Shown: positions 11,021 to 26,000 of the stretch, in pieces
Numbering within the stretch: position 1 is the first letter of the stretch
Layout of the letters: each line of letters starts with the position of its first letter
Program-made: the position numbers and the translations under genes
Source of the DNA: Mesocentrotus franciscanus
Lineage: Eukaryota; Echinodermata; Echinoidea; Camarodonta; Strongylocentrotidae
NCBI GenBank assembly: GCA_037976565.1
Contig: CP137675.1
Span: 18,532,811 to 18,596,810, forward strand
Length of the DNA stretch: 64,000 nucleotides
Direction: 5' to 3'
Notes under the pieces: model-generated
Database searches by the model: none
What the model was told of the DNA's origin: nothing
The model's input: the letters and a program-made list of their open reading frames with translations, nothing else

Positions 11021-14000
11021 CTAGATAGAAACAAGCGATTCGAGATTCAAGATTCAAGATATTTTACTTAACCATAACCATAAAAACATACAAACAATAA
11101 TACAAAATACAGTATGGAATATAGAAATGACCAATAGAAAAGCAAATACCAAGTAGATACAGAGTCAAATTAATCAATAATAGAAACTAGAGATAAGTCA
11201 TTAATCTACATTTGCCACTCAATACCCAGGAGAGAAAAGGGGACCTGGTAGTATGACTTGCTCATTTGTGATAGAAATTGCCATATGCCCTCAAGGTGAC
11301 CGTACGGTAGGAATACTTGTCAGGGAGTGGAAATTATGTACACTGTGTGCATGAATGAATCCAATGACTGGGGTAATAATAATATCTGTGAAGTGCTTAG
11401 AGACAGCATTCCGTATTAAGCGCTATATAAATCCAGATTTATTGTGTTACTATTAATCCATCGATTACTGAAATGTTCTTTTCCCCATAGGCTTTTAATA
11501 CAGGGACCACTCAATTTCTGTAGGTAATGGGTTAACATTCCTCAACATGTTGCAGAAACGATTGTTCCTCTATGATGGTCACTTCTCAGAGGCAAAGTCA
11601 GTACAAATCATTGGTGTATTTCATCGCTCTGTGCCTCAAGCTTTATTTACTCCACTGAGGATTTCTTTCACTAAATATAGAGGCTTAACGTTAGGGCTGC
11701 TAATGGAATTTAAGTTACGTTCAGGGTAAGCACTATTTTGAGCTACAATGTGAGGGCTAGAGTTAGTTAGAAAATTGTGTTTCCAAAGGTTAATGATATA
11801 TATTGGTGGTTTATCGCATTTTGTGTGAATGAGGAATAATGGAATGAATAACAATTGGTACCTTATAGTTCCGCCTCTTCTTATTTAGCCTGAAGTGACC
11901 CTGGGCATGTAACCTTATCGCCACGGCAACGAGAAGCATGAGGAGGATGGGGACAGCGAGTACAGCCACTATGATGGTTGTTGTTCCTAGGCTGGAATCA
12001 CTGGTAAATCCATTCACTCTCAGACTTAGACTGCTGTTGGTTGCTTGCGTATCCCCTGCGACAGGTGTGAAGTATGAACTGTTACCTGAGAACAGGAACA
12101 AAAGTGGATAAAAATGAATGATTAAAAATAAAGCATAAATGTAGTTACAAACTAAATGAATTAATTGAATGAATCCAAATTTGAACAAGAGATTTATACT
12201 TGTGGACATGTATGATTTGTCTGTCTTCAAATTATTTTATGACAATGAAGATGACGATGAAGAACATTAACATGATGATGATGATAATTGCATTGATGAC
12301 AACTACATGAATGTGCCTGGAAAAGTTTATTCAAAAGTTATTATCAGTACCTTTATCATTTACATAATTTAATTTCAAAGAGATGTCGTTCTTTTTCAAG
12401 ATCAATATGCAATATTTATATTGCTCTTACTTGATTATTTGTTATCTATATATTTAAGAGTATAGATTAAAAGCTTTTCAATAAAATATTAAATTTGATT
12501 TGATTTGTTAGGTACAAATACATAATTTATATATTTATAAATTAATCTTTTGAAATATACGACACTGAAGGAAATATATTCCTTGACAGGATAACCCACA
12601 AAAGTTAATAATTGGCCCATTTCCAATGGGGTACTAAGAATATACTTAGATATCAATAAACTGTAAGTCAGCCCACTCCAAGAAGAAAAATGAATAATAT
12701 GTTTAAAATTTGCAAATTAAAAAAAAATCACGACTGGTAAATTTTTCTTTAAAGGTAAAGACCAGTTTTGGAAACGCACCTCTCTCAAAAAATGAAATGG
12801 AAGGTCTCATTACCAATCATGTGAAAGAATATGTTTTGACTAATACGTGATGATACAAATTTTGCTGGGAAACTTCTTACTGATTGATATATTTGGTAAA
12901 TTATTATATCTATTGGGACCAAATAGATATCGCGCACGTGGTCGTGTAGTCCCATATACATCTTTCTGTGTACAGTGCTTGTAACTTTACCAAGACTGGG
13001 CCAAATTTCTTATCATTTTGATGATTCCAGAACCTTGCAGTACACACCAATACTTATATGCTAGATGACCAACCTTTTCTGATCGATTCCACAACGTTTC
13101 TTTCACAATGCAATCGCATGACCAGAACTGGTCTTTATCTTTAAAAATAATTTTAAAAACATAATTTTGGGGGAAAAATCTAACACAGAGCAGAAGATTT
13201 CCAGTATATAAAAAGGCATTACAAATTTTGAACTTTAAAAAAAAAATTAACACTCCATTTTGAAGGTGATCATGCAATACAGGGCTTGTAAAATAATAGA
13301 AAAAGAAACAAGAAGACAAGCCCAGGATCTCACCTGTGCTATTGAGTGTATGCTCTACCTCAATAACTGTGGCAGTTTCTGATTCAGTTGTAGATAACAC
13401 ACTTACAGAGTGCATTTTAGAATCTGACGTATTCACACCAAACGATAAAACTTCTAATAAAACCAAGCAAAAGTCAGAGAAAAAGCAAGACCAAAATTAC
13501 AAAACAACACTGCACAGAGCGGTCCACATTAAATCATTGTCAAGCATGCAAATGGACTTTAAATAAGCTGAAATTAAAAAGCTAAAAATTTCACTCTGAT
13601 GAACCACATAATTATAGGCAAACTGATTAGAGAGTTTTCTGAAGAGTGTTTGATTTTGAAAGGAAATGTTGGAGTAACAGATTTGTGAATATTGTGGCAT
13701 GTAAAGATGCACCCAGAATGCATAAGGCAATAGAGATATTTACACGAGGGGATGTAAAGTTGGATAGTATTTAGTCAAATAGAGGTAGTAGAGTTACATC
13801 ATACATGTAGCTCTAGATCCCGGCTAACAATATGATTTCTCCTCTGTGCAATGAAACTATTAAAAAAAATTATGCCTTTGCATTTTGCCTTCCGGATGGA
13901 TAATCATGTGCCACTACAAAATGAAATGGTTACTCCGGAACCGTGACTTTTTTTCTCGAGTCTTACTCATCTTTTAAAACAATTTTTTTGAAAATCGGAC

Positions 14001-17000
14001 GTATAGTTACAAAGTCACGTGACCTTTTGTCTTTGCATGTCAGCCCGAAAATTGCTCATTTTTGTGATTTGTGTACAAAACATTTGGAAATATAATTTTT
14101 CCTAAAAAGAGATAAAACATTGGTTATTTGGTCTTGTTTAAAGTTTAGGTGTTTGTCTTGGGGTCAAAATAGTTGAACTGTATTTAGAAATGAAATAAAA
14201 AAAACAAAAACAATAAAATACATAAGTTAAAAAAACAATGAAATACATAAGAAATTATCAGAACAAGAGATAACATAAAGAATAACCTGGCTCTTCCAAT
14301 TTTTGTTGTTGTATTATTATTAAAGATGGTCCAACGAATATATGTAGTGAAAAAAGAATGCTTAAATATGAAGAATATATATATGATTTATGGGTAAAAA
14401 TGTGATATTTATGACCTTATATGCATACATTACCATAAATATGCAAATGAGTGAATTTTTCAAAAAATTGAAATTACCCTAGTATTCTATACACTTCACT
14501 TGACATGCATGCAAATTTTCGCGGCGATCGGTTGTGAAACGGCCGAGATCTTAGGGGGTCAAATTGTATAAAACCTGGTCTGGAATAGCCCGGTTAAAAT
14601 AGGGTTAATCAACAGTTTTCAATTCATTTTCAAGAAAAAAGGCGAGCATATACATCACACCACACAAATAAATGTGCCATTGATTTGGATTCTTATTGTA
14701 CGTGCAAGGTGAGTGCAAAACACATTTAGCAAACAATATCATAGGAATACGACAAGAGAAACAGAAATGAGAAAATGGGGAAAGAGAAGATGAAAAAATG
14801 AAACAAAAACAATACTAAAAAGATAGATAATTCAAATTGTGATAAAATCATCACAACAATATTTCACCTAATAAACTGAAATACTTACCTGCATTAGTTG
14901 TGAATTTCCAGACCTTATTTGGACCAATTTCAGCGACATAAACAAGTTTCCCATCAGGAGTGCATGCAATATCATGAGGTTTCTCAAATTTCTATAAAAA
15001 TAAAAAAAACATTGATAGAAAGAGAAGGTCATCAATAAATCGATCAGAATTATATATGAAATGGGAAAAAATACAAACGCAGGCAATTCTATGGCAATGT
15101 ACATTACAATCACATACCATTTTAACCTGTTGGACACGGTTAGTTTTGAAAGAATACATAGTTTCCCTTGACTTCATCCAGATTTACCTTAGACATAGCA
15201 TTAAAACAAATATTTAAAAATAAACGACAATGGGTATGTGCACAAACAGAGGAAAGGTGTTTTCCATATTAGCATTACTAGGTACAAATGTACACTGATT
15301 ATCATGGTGAAAGAAACGTAGAGCCCTTGAACTGGGTTAAATTTGTCTGTAACAAATATTTCAGTGTTCACTAAACAGATCAACTTAATCAAATTAATCT
15401 AATGATATGTAAATCATGCTTTGATAAAGAAATATTTGCATTTCTGGGAATTGAAAATGAGCAAGTGATTACCTTCAATCAGATCTATAAATGACTTACC
15501 TGACTATGTGGTTCCCACATACGTAATATTTCAGTGCTTGTGTAATTGAGAGCGAATCCTTGGACTGGTTTCAAACCGTTAGAGGGCCCATTGACTGCAT
15601 ATAGTAAACCACCTACAAAATAACACAAAATGATACATAATGCAAAAAGTCAGTCATTCCACATTAAAATCATTTAATACCAAGATTTACAAATATTGAT
15701 GTTTACTGTTTATGACTTACATGTAGTCTTTTTCATTTTATATTTAGTCTTTATGGATTTTTAAAAGAAATCAAAATAGTTTCACACTTGCACATCAAGC
15801 AGTCTTTGGAAAAGTACGACCAAGAGTTACATACAAAACCAATCATCAATCAGGGAGCTACTGCCCTTGTGCAACACAGTACAGTCCCTCAGATAGTACT
15901 GCTGTAAGTCCTGAGAGCCTCTTTGCCTATACTGACTTTCTTAGGGTCCCACTATAAGAACGCACTAATGTTATAAATTATAATCTCATGTTAGACAAAA
16001 ATAGATGGATGTGACGCTGTCTCCAATACGCCTCCACTTCTGCTCATTTAATCAATGACCCTGTGACCTTTGACCTTTGACTTCTAACATCTAACATCTA
16101 CTCAGTTCATCTTTTCATATTCATACATACTTGAGCCAAATTTGTTTAAATTGCTTCAATGATTCTGAAGTTATGGTGGTATTACAAGATATCTTCTGGG
16201 GTACATTTATACTTTCATGCCCATGGTACTGTGACCTTTGACCTCTTAAACTTAAAATCTTATCAGATCAACCGTACATGCTTTACACACTTCATCCAAG
16301 TTTGGTTAAATCTGCCCAGTGGTAACAGAAAGTGGAATATCTATTAGATGGGTAGGCAGACTGACAAATAGGAAAGAGAAAGGATGAAAGGACACCCTCA
16401 AAACATTATGCCTCTAGCACTAAGGTGGTGGAAGCACAAAAAACAGGTAAAATGAATATGAAGACCAATGTACACAATGTACTGTTAGTATGATTAGCAA
16501 ATAGTTCATTGACCGTTATAGACCTTTAACCTCCCCCTCCCCCTCCCACAGCATTCCATTTAAAATAAAGTTACCGGTATAGGTTGGAAATTTAAGCTAA
16601 TTATCAATGTTTCAGTCATCAAATGCTTAATCACAGCATACTATTTTACAACAAAAGGTCAGTACTCAGTAACCTTTAGGTTGACCTTTGAGCTCTACTT
16701 CACACATTTGTTAACATTGTAGCATATCATATCCCGGTACCTGATTATCTATCTCTTCAAACCTGGTGGTTATCAGGATGAACATTAAATGAAAACTATT
16801 TAAACAGGGATGTGAACAAGACTAGCAGTGCATACAACTGCCTCATGAATATTCATACAATAAGGTGCATATTCAGTAACCTCACATATGTATAGATCTT
16901 ACAATTATTTAAGATTGAAGAGAGAGATATGCTTCTGTATTGCTAAGCATGCTTAATCACAGCAGACTATTTTACAACAAAAGGTCAGTAACCTTTAGGT

Positions 17001-20000
17001 TGACCTTTGACCTCTACTTCACACATTTGTTAACATTGTAGCATATCATATCCCGGTACCTGATTATCTATCTCTTCAAACCTGGTGGTTATCAGGATGA
17101 ACATTAAATGAAAACTATTTAAACAGGGCTGTGAACAAGACTAGCAGTGCATACAACTGCCTCATGAATATTCATACAATAAGGTGCATATTCAGTACCC
17201 TCACATATGTATCGATCTTACAATTATTTAAGATTGAAGAGAGAGATATGCTTCTGTATTGCTAAGCATGAGTAAAGTAAAAGCTAATAAGAGTATGATA
17301 TATATGCATCAGTTCTCATTTGAAAAGCGAGTTGGGACAAAATCATTTGAATTGGCTCAATTACCAGGAATGATCTAATTTGCATAAATCATTGTCAGTG
17401 TTGAAGACAAAGAATGTAATTGCCATTTGTATCAAACCTAATGTCTTCATTTCAAAGCATGAGTTAGATTTGCCATATACTAATCAAACAGCAAAATGCT
17501 AAATGATAGTCAACGGTTTCTAAACAGCTTATGAATATTCATGAGCATCTAATTTAATATGCACAAACTAATTTTCAGTCATGTTATAGTACTTTCTTGC
17601 ATATTTGAAACACTTCTTTTACTTCAAATTGTATATCTGTTATATATGTTTAATATAATAAAGTAAATGAATCCCACAAATTGAAAATAAGAGAAAAATA
17701 TCACTTTTTTTACTGGATTGATTTACTAACTGTAACCTAAAATATACTATTTTGGATACTGGCATTTTGCCATAACCCAGACACATGTCAGTCCTTATCT
17801 TGGGGAAGCATGATCATTCAATGAACGTATAGTGAGGATGATTTTGCTAACACCAATTACAAACACATACGTCACCGCCTACAGTTTCGGCTGATGGGTT
17901 TGGTGCAATTTATGGAAAATTCCCATTCAGAAAAGATGGGAAAAGTTCAATTTGGAAAGTAAGACAATGGATGTATATACACATACAGATCTATTTCTCT
18001 AACTACCCAACAAAATTGTAACCTTTATTTAACCAGAGCCCTACATTAGATCTTTTTATCTCCTTATTTCATGTTTTCATATTAATTATAATCTTTCTAT
18101 TTTTTTTTTTTTGGGGGGAGCAATTAACAGAATAATATATTTTTTAAAAACAATCATCTTTACTTTAAAGCCCGTCTGCACTAGTTTAGCCAGGATTAGA
18201 CCACCCTGCTGGTCACTGACAGGTGGTTATCTCATCAACTCAGCTCTCAATTAACATAAGAAAAAGAGGATCATGGGGGACCAACGGGCACCGAGTAGGC
18301 ATTGTTTTCTATATAGAGGGAGCAAGTAGCTACAAGTAGTTTTAATTTATATGCCCACACTTTTTTTAGAGAGAATTCAAGTCATACTATACTCTCACAA
18401 TATACATGGTAAGGATCCAGGGTGTGATCACGATTTAGATTAGGTTTAGATGTAGTGGGGTGAGCGCTAGGTGTCGTGTTTGAATGGTTGAATTCAGTTG
18501 TTGAAGGATAAGTGACTGTATAGCATTGTGCCATTGAACCACCAACACATGGGACTACATACCACTTGCACTTGTATAGGCGACAGCGTAGAGGCGACCA
18601 CCAAACTCAGGAAGATTAAACTGCTTGGTGAAATCCCCAGAATCAGCACTGAAACACTGGATGCGTCCTGCTTCCCGGTCCGCCACACACACTTGATTCT
18701 TATCCGTTACCATGGTGATACAGTGAGGAAGGTTGAACTGACCTACTGGTAGACTGGCAAGCATACCTGATTAAAGGACAATGCCAAGATAGAATTTGTT
18801 TTCAAATGATTATAAAACAAGACAAATGCGACTGCGTCTCCTATATGCCTTCGCTCTAAACTAAGTATCGGAAATGGATGGAATTATTCGTGACATATTA
18901 TGATGAAATCAAAAAGTCTATTTCTTGTGGCCCTTGAAATATTGCAATAGCAAGGCTAAAACCTGCAATTTCAGAAATTGACCTAAGTGACGTACATAGG
19001 GATGGATGGACAGCCCGAAAACATCATGCCTCAGGCATAAAATTGAATGTTTAAATCCATACTATTGTTGAGATGGGAAAGGGTGAAACTGTCTTTTAAA
19101 TACAGTTCTGCTGCTTTCATGTAATCTGCATGTACTTAAGATAATTATTGATAATACCTTCAGAAAGTATCAATCTAAACAGATATTTTGAGCCTTTAGA
19201 TGATATAAAAATAGGAATACTAATAATTTTGATTTGATTTTCTCCAAAATAAACATTTACTCAGATTAATTTCAGAACATCATAACACAGTTGCATTTAT
19301 GATCATTTTCTTTGAATGATTTTTGCCTGGAAAACAATGTTATATTTCTAAAAAGTGAAATCAATCAACAGCAGATCCATAGTAATTCCTCTATATTTTG
19401 CACTTGTATTCTGGTCCAAAGTCACTACAAGACTGAAAAGATAGTGATATCATCCTACATGTAAACAACAACAAAAACAAGAAAAGTCAATCTAGCTTCT
19501 TTTTTTAAAACTCTTCAGCCTCACCTGGACAAACCGATATCAGTTTGTCCAATCTATGTTACTAATCATATATCAAAACTATTGGAATACTGAGCCTTCT
19601 AGAGATAACTTGGGATAAATCTAATTGAAAAAGTATGTTTAAGAAAATAGAATCATATGCAGTGAGTTAAAAGTTTCAAAATGTTACTGGACAACTTACC
19701 CTTCAGCTGGTGTCCCCACTGTAACAAGAGCTTTCCCTCTGGAGAGAACTTCATCACCCTGGCATTGCAGTATCCATCGGAAACAAAGAAGTTGCCTGTC
19801 TTAGGGTCAACCGTGACATCAGAGGGCTTGCAAAAGTGGTTCTTGTCATTTCCTGGCTGGAGCTTGGTACCCAGGGTGAGAAGAGGGGTGTCTGCCCCTC
19901 CTGGGGGATATTTGAAGACCTGGTGCATGGCTACATCCGTCAACCAGATGTTGTCTTCATGGTCGATGGAGAGCCCATGGGGTAGGTAGAATCTACATTG

Positions 20001-23000
20001 AAATAAAGAATACAATCAAATCAAATTAAATGAGGTCAATTTTGTGATACGAATTGGATATCCTCGATCTAAACCATGGGTGGCCAACCTGCGGCCCACG
20101 GGCCACATGCGGCCCGCGAGCTCTTCTGGTGCGGCCCGCGGAGCATTGAAAAAAATAATTATAAAAATAGCTCATAGATGAAATGCGGCCCGCAAAGCAG
20201 CGATGAAATAGGGTAAAACATTTACACACAGCTATCTCTATTTCCATAATTTGTTTTCATCATTCGCAAAATATTGACTCGTTACGTGGTTGATACCGTG
20301 ACAAAACTCCTCAAATAATACCTCTCATTACATTACATCACTCAGGTAACGACATTAACATCACTCGCCGTGTGAATTTCAGTTTCTAATTTCTGCACGC
20401 AGTAACGTTTGTAAATATACAAAAGTTGTGAATAGAGAAATATGTTTGCAAAATAATTGCAGGTGTGTACACGTATTGCATGAGTGTGTGTGTGTTTTTT
20501 TTTTTTTGGGGGACTACCTACGGCCCGCCAAGTTATGACAATCGTTAGATGTGGCCCGCGAGCTTTAAAAGGTTGGCCACTCCTGATCTAAACAATACAT
20601 ACATTCATACGCATTTGTCAGGATTTAATTTAATGACAAATACAAGTCTAGAGGTTGTGTTAATAAGCAGTGACAAGGTTCATGATGAAGTTAAAATTAT
20701 TTTGAATACCTTCGTTTTGATATGCAAAGTATGCATCACAGTTCATAGATTGTACAGTAGCTGTGGGAGAGAATTGAGCCCATTACGTTTTGTTTCTGTT
20801 GGAAATAACACGTTTTAAAGCTCTACTTTCTGTTCATCCTTAACTTCGCCAAGTTCTTTTATTTTGCCATATTTTTGCAGTTTAAGGGAAGTTCATTATT
20901 GTTACTTTTCCCTGTTACTCCGACACTGTTAGAATGTCGGTAGTTTGAAATATATGTCATAACGTTGATTAAATTAACTGAATATTAGCTGCCATGTGCT
21001 TGGGCCCCTAAAAATGAGTTGGGACAGGTCAACCCATGTTCAGGCATGTGCTGCAAAGTTTCACTTCTTAATAATAAGGCAAATTTTATCTACTGTTTTG
21101 GAAGGACTATTGTAAAAGTCTTGCATCCACTTACTGATTTGCTCCCCACTGGCTGAGTACTTTGCCTGTATTAGAATCATACTTGATGTTGGTATTGTTT
21201 TTGATTGGTCCTTGGTTAGATTGGGTGAAGACATCTCCTTGGAATGAACTGTGATATAGAAACAGAAATGAACAATACAAATTAGAATGGAAGTAAAGGA
21301 ACACTAACATTGTTCAAAATACAAAAGCAGCACTCATCACTTGGCATGGTGGGAGTTCTGCAAAACTGATAAAAAGATATATTTACTAGAACCAAATGTA
21401 AAAAAAAAAATAGGAGTACATTATATCTTTAAAAACTATAGACACAATGTATTGATTTTTGAACATATCTTCTATATTAAGGGGGGGGGGGGAAGTAATA
21501 GTTGTCAGTATATATTAGTTTTGTACATTAGGTACATGTATATGCATTAGTAATCAGAGCACAAACTCATAGGTGAACCAAAATGGAATCAAAGTCACAC
21601 ACAACTAGCTTATTTTTCAATTAAAAAAAAATATATATATTTTCTTGAAAATATACAGAAAATAATGTGCATCTTCTCTTCCTTCAAAGGATGTATCATA
21701 CATCTCATATTAACATGAAAAAACACTTGTGGAGTTGTGGGCTCATAAAGAGTCAGATGCATTATGCTCATTACGTATTCATAATCTCATCGGGCTTGCA
21801 TACGCGTATCATAAAATAGAGCACTTCTGGTGGTGCTGCTGAGTCAGTTGAACTTTATAACATGATTATGACCCGGCTGCCATAAGGTACTTTAGATAAA
21901 CTATGTCACCACAAACCCACAGTTTTTATGGTGGCATTATCAAAGGCATGTTTGGCAGGTTTCATCAAATCCAGATATGAGGATTATGATAATATAATAA
22001 TAATCTGGATTTATATAGCGCTTAATATGAAATACTGTCTCTAAGTGCTTTACAGATGTTATTGCCCTGGTCATCAGATTCATTCATGCACAATGTGCAC
22101 CATCTCCACTCCCTGGGGAGTATTCCTACCATATGGTCACTGTGAGGGCATATGGCAATTACTATTAACACAAAGGCTTTCATCATCCTACCAGGTCCCC
22201 ATTTCTCTCCTGGGTATGGAGTGGCCAATGTAGATTAATGCCTTGCCAAAAGACATTAGTGCCTGGTTCAACAATTATCATTACAACTCACTGAATATCC
22301 CATGGTCTTGATGCACGATGGAAGATGTGTACATTCCCTGCAGAATCCACAGCAATGCCCGACACTTGACCTAAGGTCACCCCACTGTCACTGGATGGCC
22401 ATCCATCAACATCAGACACAGCTGGGACAGGAAGGAAGGAAGGTATCAAGAAATTATGTATATACCCGTACAAGTACATGTATCATATACAGTATATTCT
22501 TAGTGGGAATGTATCAACACTGCTCTTCCCCTCTCTGCAATGATCGATTCACATTACAGTCACAGACACTTTCAACTCATTTGTTCCAAAAGGGATTTAG
22601 GTACTGATTCCTGCCTTGTTGAACTAGGAATGTTGAAATAGGTACATTTGTAAAGTTTGTTCCCAAGGAAGATTTGTATGGTGCCCAATGAAAAAACTAA
22701 TTTTTACAGTTGATTAAAAAGGAATGACTACAAAATAAAAACTAAATATTTTTGTTGATAGTGATTTAACGATAATTGTTACTCATCAACTTAGTGGCAC
22801 AGTAAGAGTTGATTCTTCATTCAGATAATGTATGTGTACAAGTCATGATTTTACCACAATCAAAACTTTGTTTCCTACATTTTAACTGTTGGAAAGAACA
22901 CTATCAGCAGCATTAATAAGTAAAATAAACACCCAGAAAATTGATAAAGGCTATCAGCTAATTCAACTTACTAAATGACTGCATTTTATTTGTTGACGTC

Positions 23001-26000
23001 GGTGGTTGAGTAACTGTGTCTCCATTACCGGGAGATTTGATTGGTGCAGCTTGCGTGGCATCGCCATCAGATACCTGGCTAGATGTCTTATCCGCAGCTG
23101 GAACATTATCAACGGGCTTTGGTGTTCCTGGTGGTCTTTCCTATCCTCCCCACCACGCCCTCCCCACCACGCCCTCCCCACCACCCACATCCTCAACAGA
23201 GGGGAAACGTGTCGGCATTGCTCCCCCTGCTGGTAACTCTGCCCATCTTTATCATACCCCTGCGGGTTTTCGTAGTCATAATAAGGGTCCCAGGTGTCGA
23301 CAGGGGCGGGGCGGTTACGTGAGTGGGATTCCGACTGAGAGGAAGTAGGGAGGGAGGGGACGGTGTTGTAGCCCGGAGGGGCTGATGAGAAGAAACTGCC
23401 TGGAGCGGGCGCCCGCACTCTTGGAAGGCCTCGCCGCATCGCTTCGGTGTAGTACATGAGATAGAGATTGCACATTTCATCATTGTGCGTGCCTCTGTAA
23501 TCATAGAAAAGAGAACAGAAAGTAAAGACTTACTAGAGCTCTAATAACAAAGGGGCTTAGGGCCAATTATGTGATTTTTTTTCTTCTTACTGGTATCACC
23601 ATAAATCAATCACAAGTTTTTTTGATCCATCACTTGGGCAAGCAGTATGCTAGAAGATGTGCCTGAGATTTATAAAAAAATAGCATTCTTAACACTCATG
23701 ACATGGACTAAAAGCTGTCTGTGAAAACCTGTATTCCAATCCTAAACAAGGACCGATGATTTCCTTATCATTTTGATCATGTTCACTCATTTTGTAGTAG
23801 TCTTCATCAGGACCTTGAATTCATTCATACAGAACATGTCCCTTACGCTACTCCATGGAGATGTTGATCTAGGCATGATCCTGATATACTAGTTTATCCA
23901 GATATGATTGACTTGATGTCCAAAATAACACTACAGATAACTGACAAAGTATGACTTTAAAATATGCATGAGGTCTCATTTGTATGAAGTCAAAATTAAA
24001 TCCTAAGGGTAATTGAAAACATGAGAGGAAGAACGACTAAGTCCAAAGAACAACAAAACAAAACAAAAATCCTTTTTTTATTAAAGATAAAGGAAAAATT
24101 AATGTTCTGAAATTTCATCTTCAAATAATCATTGATATCTGAATAAAGATCAAAATGAAAACGTTTTGTTTTTTAAACTCTTACCCAGCATATGTAGCGA
24201 TGTCCTTGTCCGAGTCATAAGTACATCTGGTAGCTAGGATATCACCTGGCTGGATGGTATATGATTCCTCAATGGGGTAGAAGGCCTGGTGTAACAAAAA
24301 GAGTCACAGATACACAAGGTTCATCATTTTTTCTTATTAAACAACATATAACAAAAATAAAAAATAAATAAAAAAGATGCAATATGAAGGTTTAACTGTC
24401 CTTGTCTTGAGTCTTTGGTACATCTAGAAACCCGAGTATCGCCTGGTAGTCTGGACTGAAAAACAAAAACAGTAATGGCTCCATCCGTAATGATATGGTT
24501 CTATCTCTATGCCTAAGAGCATTTTGCATTCTGGATGCATCTTTTTAAAGCTATAAGCTATGGAGATATAAATGTCTAACACCTTGCATACAAAAAATAA
24601 TGGTTTCTTTATATATAGTGCTTATATCCACAGTTGTGAAGCTCAGGGGGATTACACTTCATTACCCCAGTCATAGCCAAAGTAACTAGTGCTCAAGCAT
24701 ACCCAATGCCCATTCTACACCCGGGTGGAGAGTGCAAATGTTTATTAAGATGATCACCCAGGCCCAGCAGGCTGTATTTATTTTTGTGTACAGTGGCGTC
24801 ATATATATTCCCAATTAGAAGTCATGAGTGGGCCGGAAACTCTTCAAAATTATCTTTGTACAGAAAAAGCTTGAAATCTTGCCCAACAATAAACTGCTAG
24901 GGGCCCTAATGCAGGCTTATGCATGGGACAGGCATCCATATATCCGAAGATTTGCATACCTGTGGCCATTTTGGGCTTCCCTTGGCAATGACTGTCCATT
25001 CACCATTGCGGATGAGATAACCAGTGATGACCTTTCCTAGGTCATGGGCGTGGGCCCTGAAGGCAAATGGATGGATGTTAGCTGAGCTGTCGTACTTGCA
25101 GGCAATATCAGAATGAACATCTGGGAGAATGAGAAGAAAAGAAAAGAAGTTTGCTATTATAGGATCTTGGGTAGTATCTAATTCAATACTCAAATGAAAT
25201 CAATATTTTACTTGGCATTTAGCTTAGTTACAAGATTAGTACAATGGCTTATAAAGTGTTATTCAGATCACATCCTCAGTATTGTACTTTAGTACTCTAC
25301 CAAGCCAAACTGATCCCAATTCTACATGTAGGAAGACTAGGATTTTACAATTGATTGGAACATATACAATGCACATGTAATGAAGCCTAACTTTGTTATC
25401 AACATAACAGACCTATATAAACAAAGAAAACACCAGTATACCAAATTTGTATTCAAAACCTATGCTGCTTTTACAAAATCTCCACAATAATCTTGACAAA
25501 CCTTAAACTTACGAGAGGTTTTGTTTTGTTTTGCATACAAACTATCAACATATGCATTCTACATCAATATTCTGTTCATTTAAATCATTATCCATGTAGA
25601 TTATTAAATGCAATATTGTATCACCTGGCACTTGGTGGAAGAAGCACCCATACTGTATGTGAACTGACCTTTTCAAGGGATTTGTAGCTTTCAAGATATT
25701 TATTCTACCAATCTTACAAACTTAGCATCCCTATTGTTCTACGCAACCAAACCAAAGTATAGAGAAAAGAAGTGTCTACATGTATCTCTAGGCCTGGGTG
25801 ATTGTACAGGCATATTGTATACACTGTAGATGTAGCTTTAGAACATTCTAATGTGATGATGCAGCCTTCATTCCCCTTTAGATGATAAACATATAGGAAA
25901 AATATGGTCCAAAAATATCTAGTGATGTACCCCCAAAATAATACAATGTTATGATAAACCATAATTCATGAATAGGTACTATGCCAAACAAGGCCTGGAC

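Noticed and set aside
20084..20146. CpG island or promoter suggested by GCGGCCCGCG words
   Set aside because: It lies inside a hAT element with a target duplication.
22022..22233. Short ORFs on both strands
   Set aside because: They lie within a SINE copy.
23193..23504. 103-codon minus-strand ORF overlapping PAM exon 10
   Set aside because: Shadow frame of the GC-rich linker; it does not match PHM and stops before the donor.
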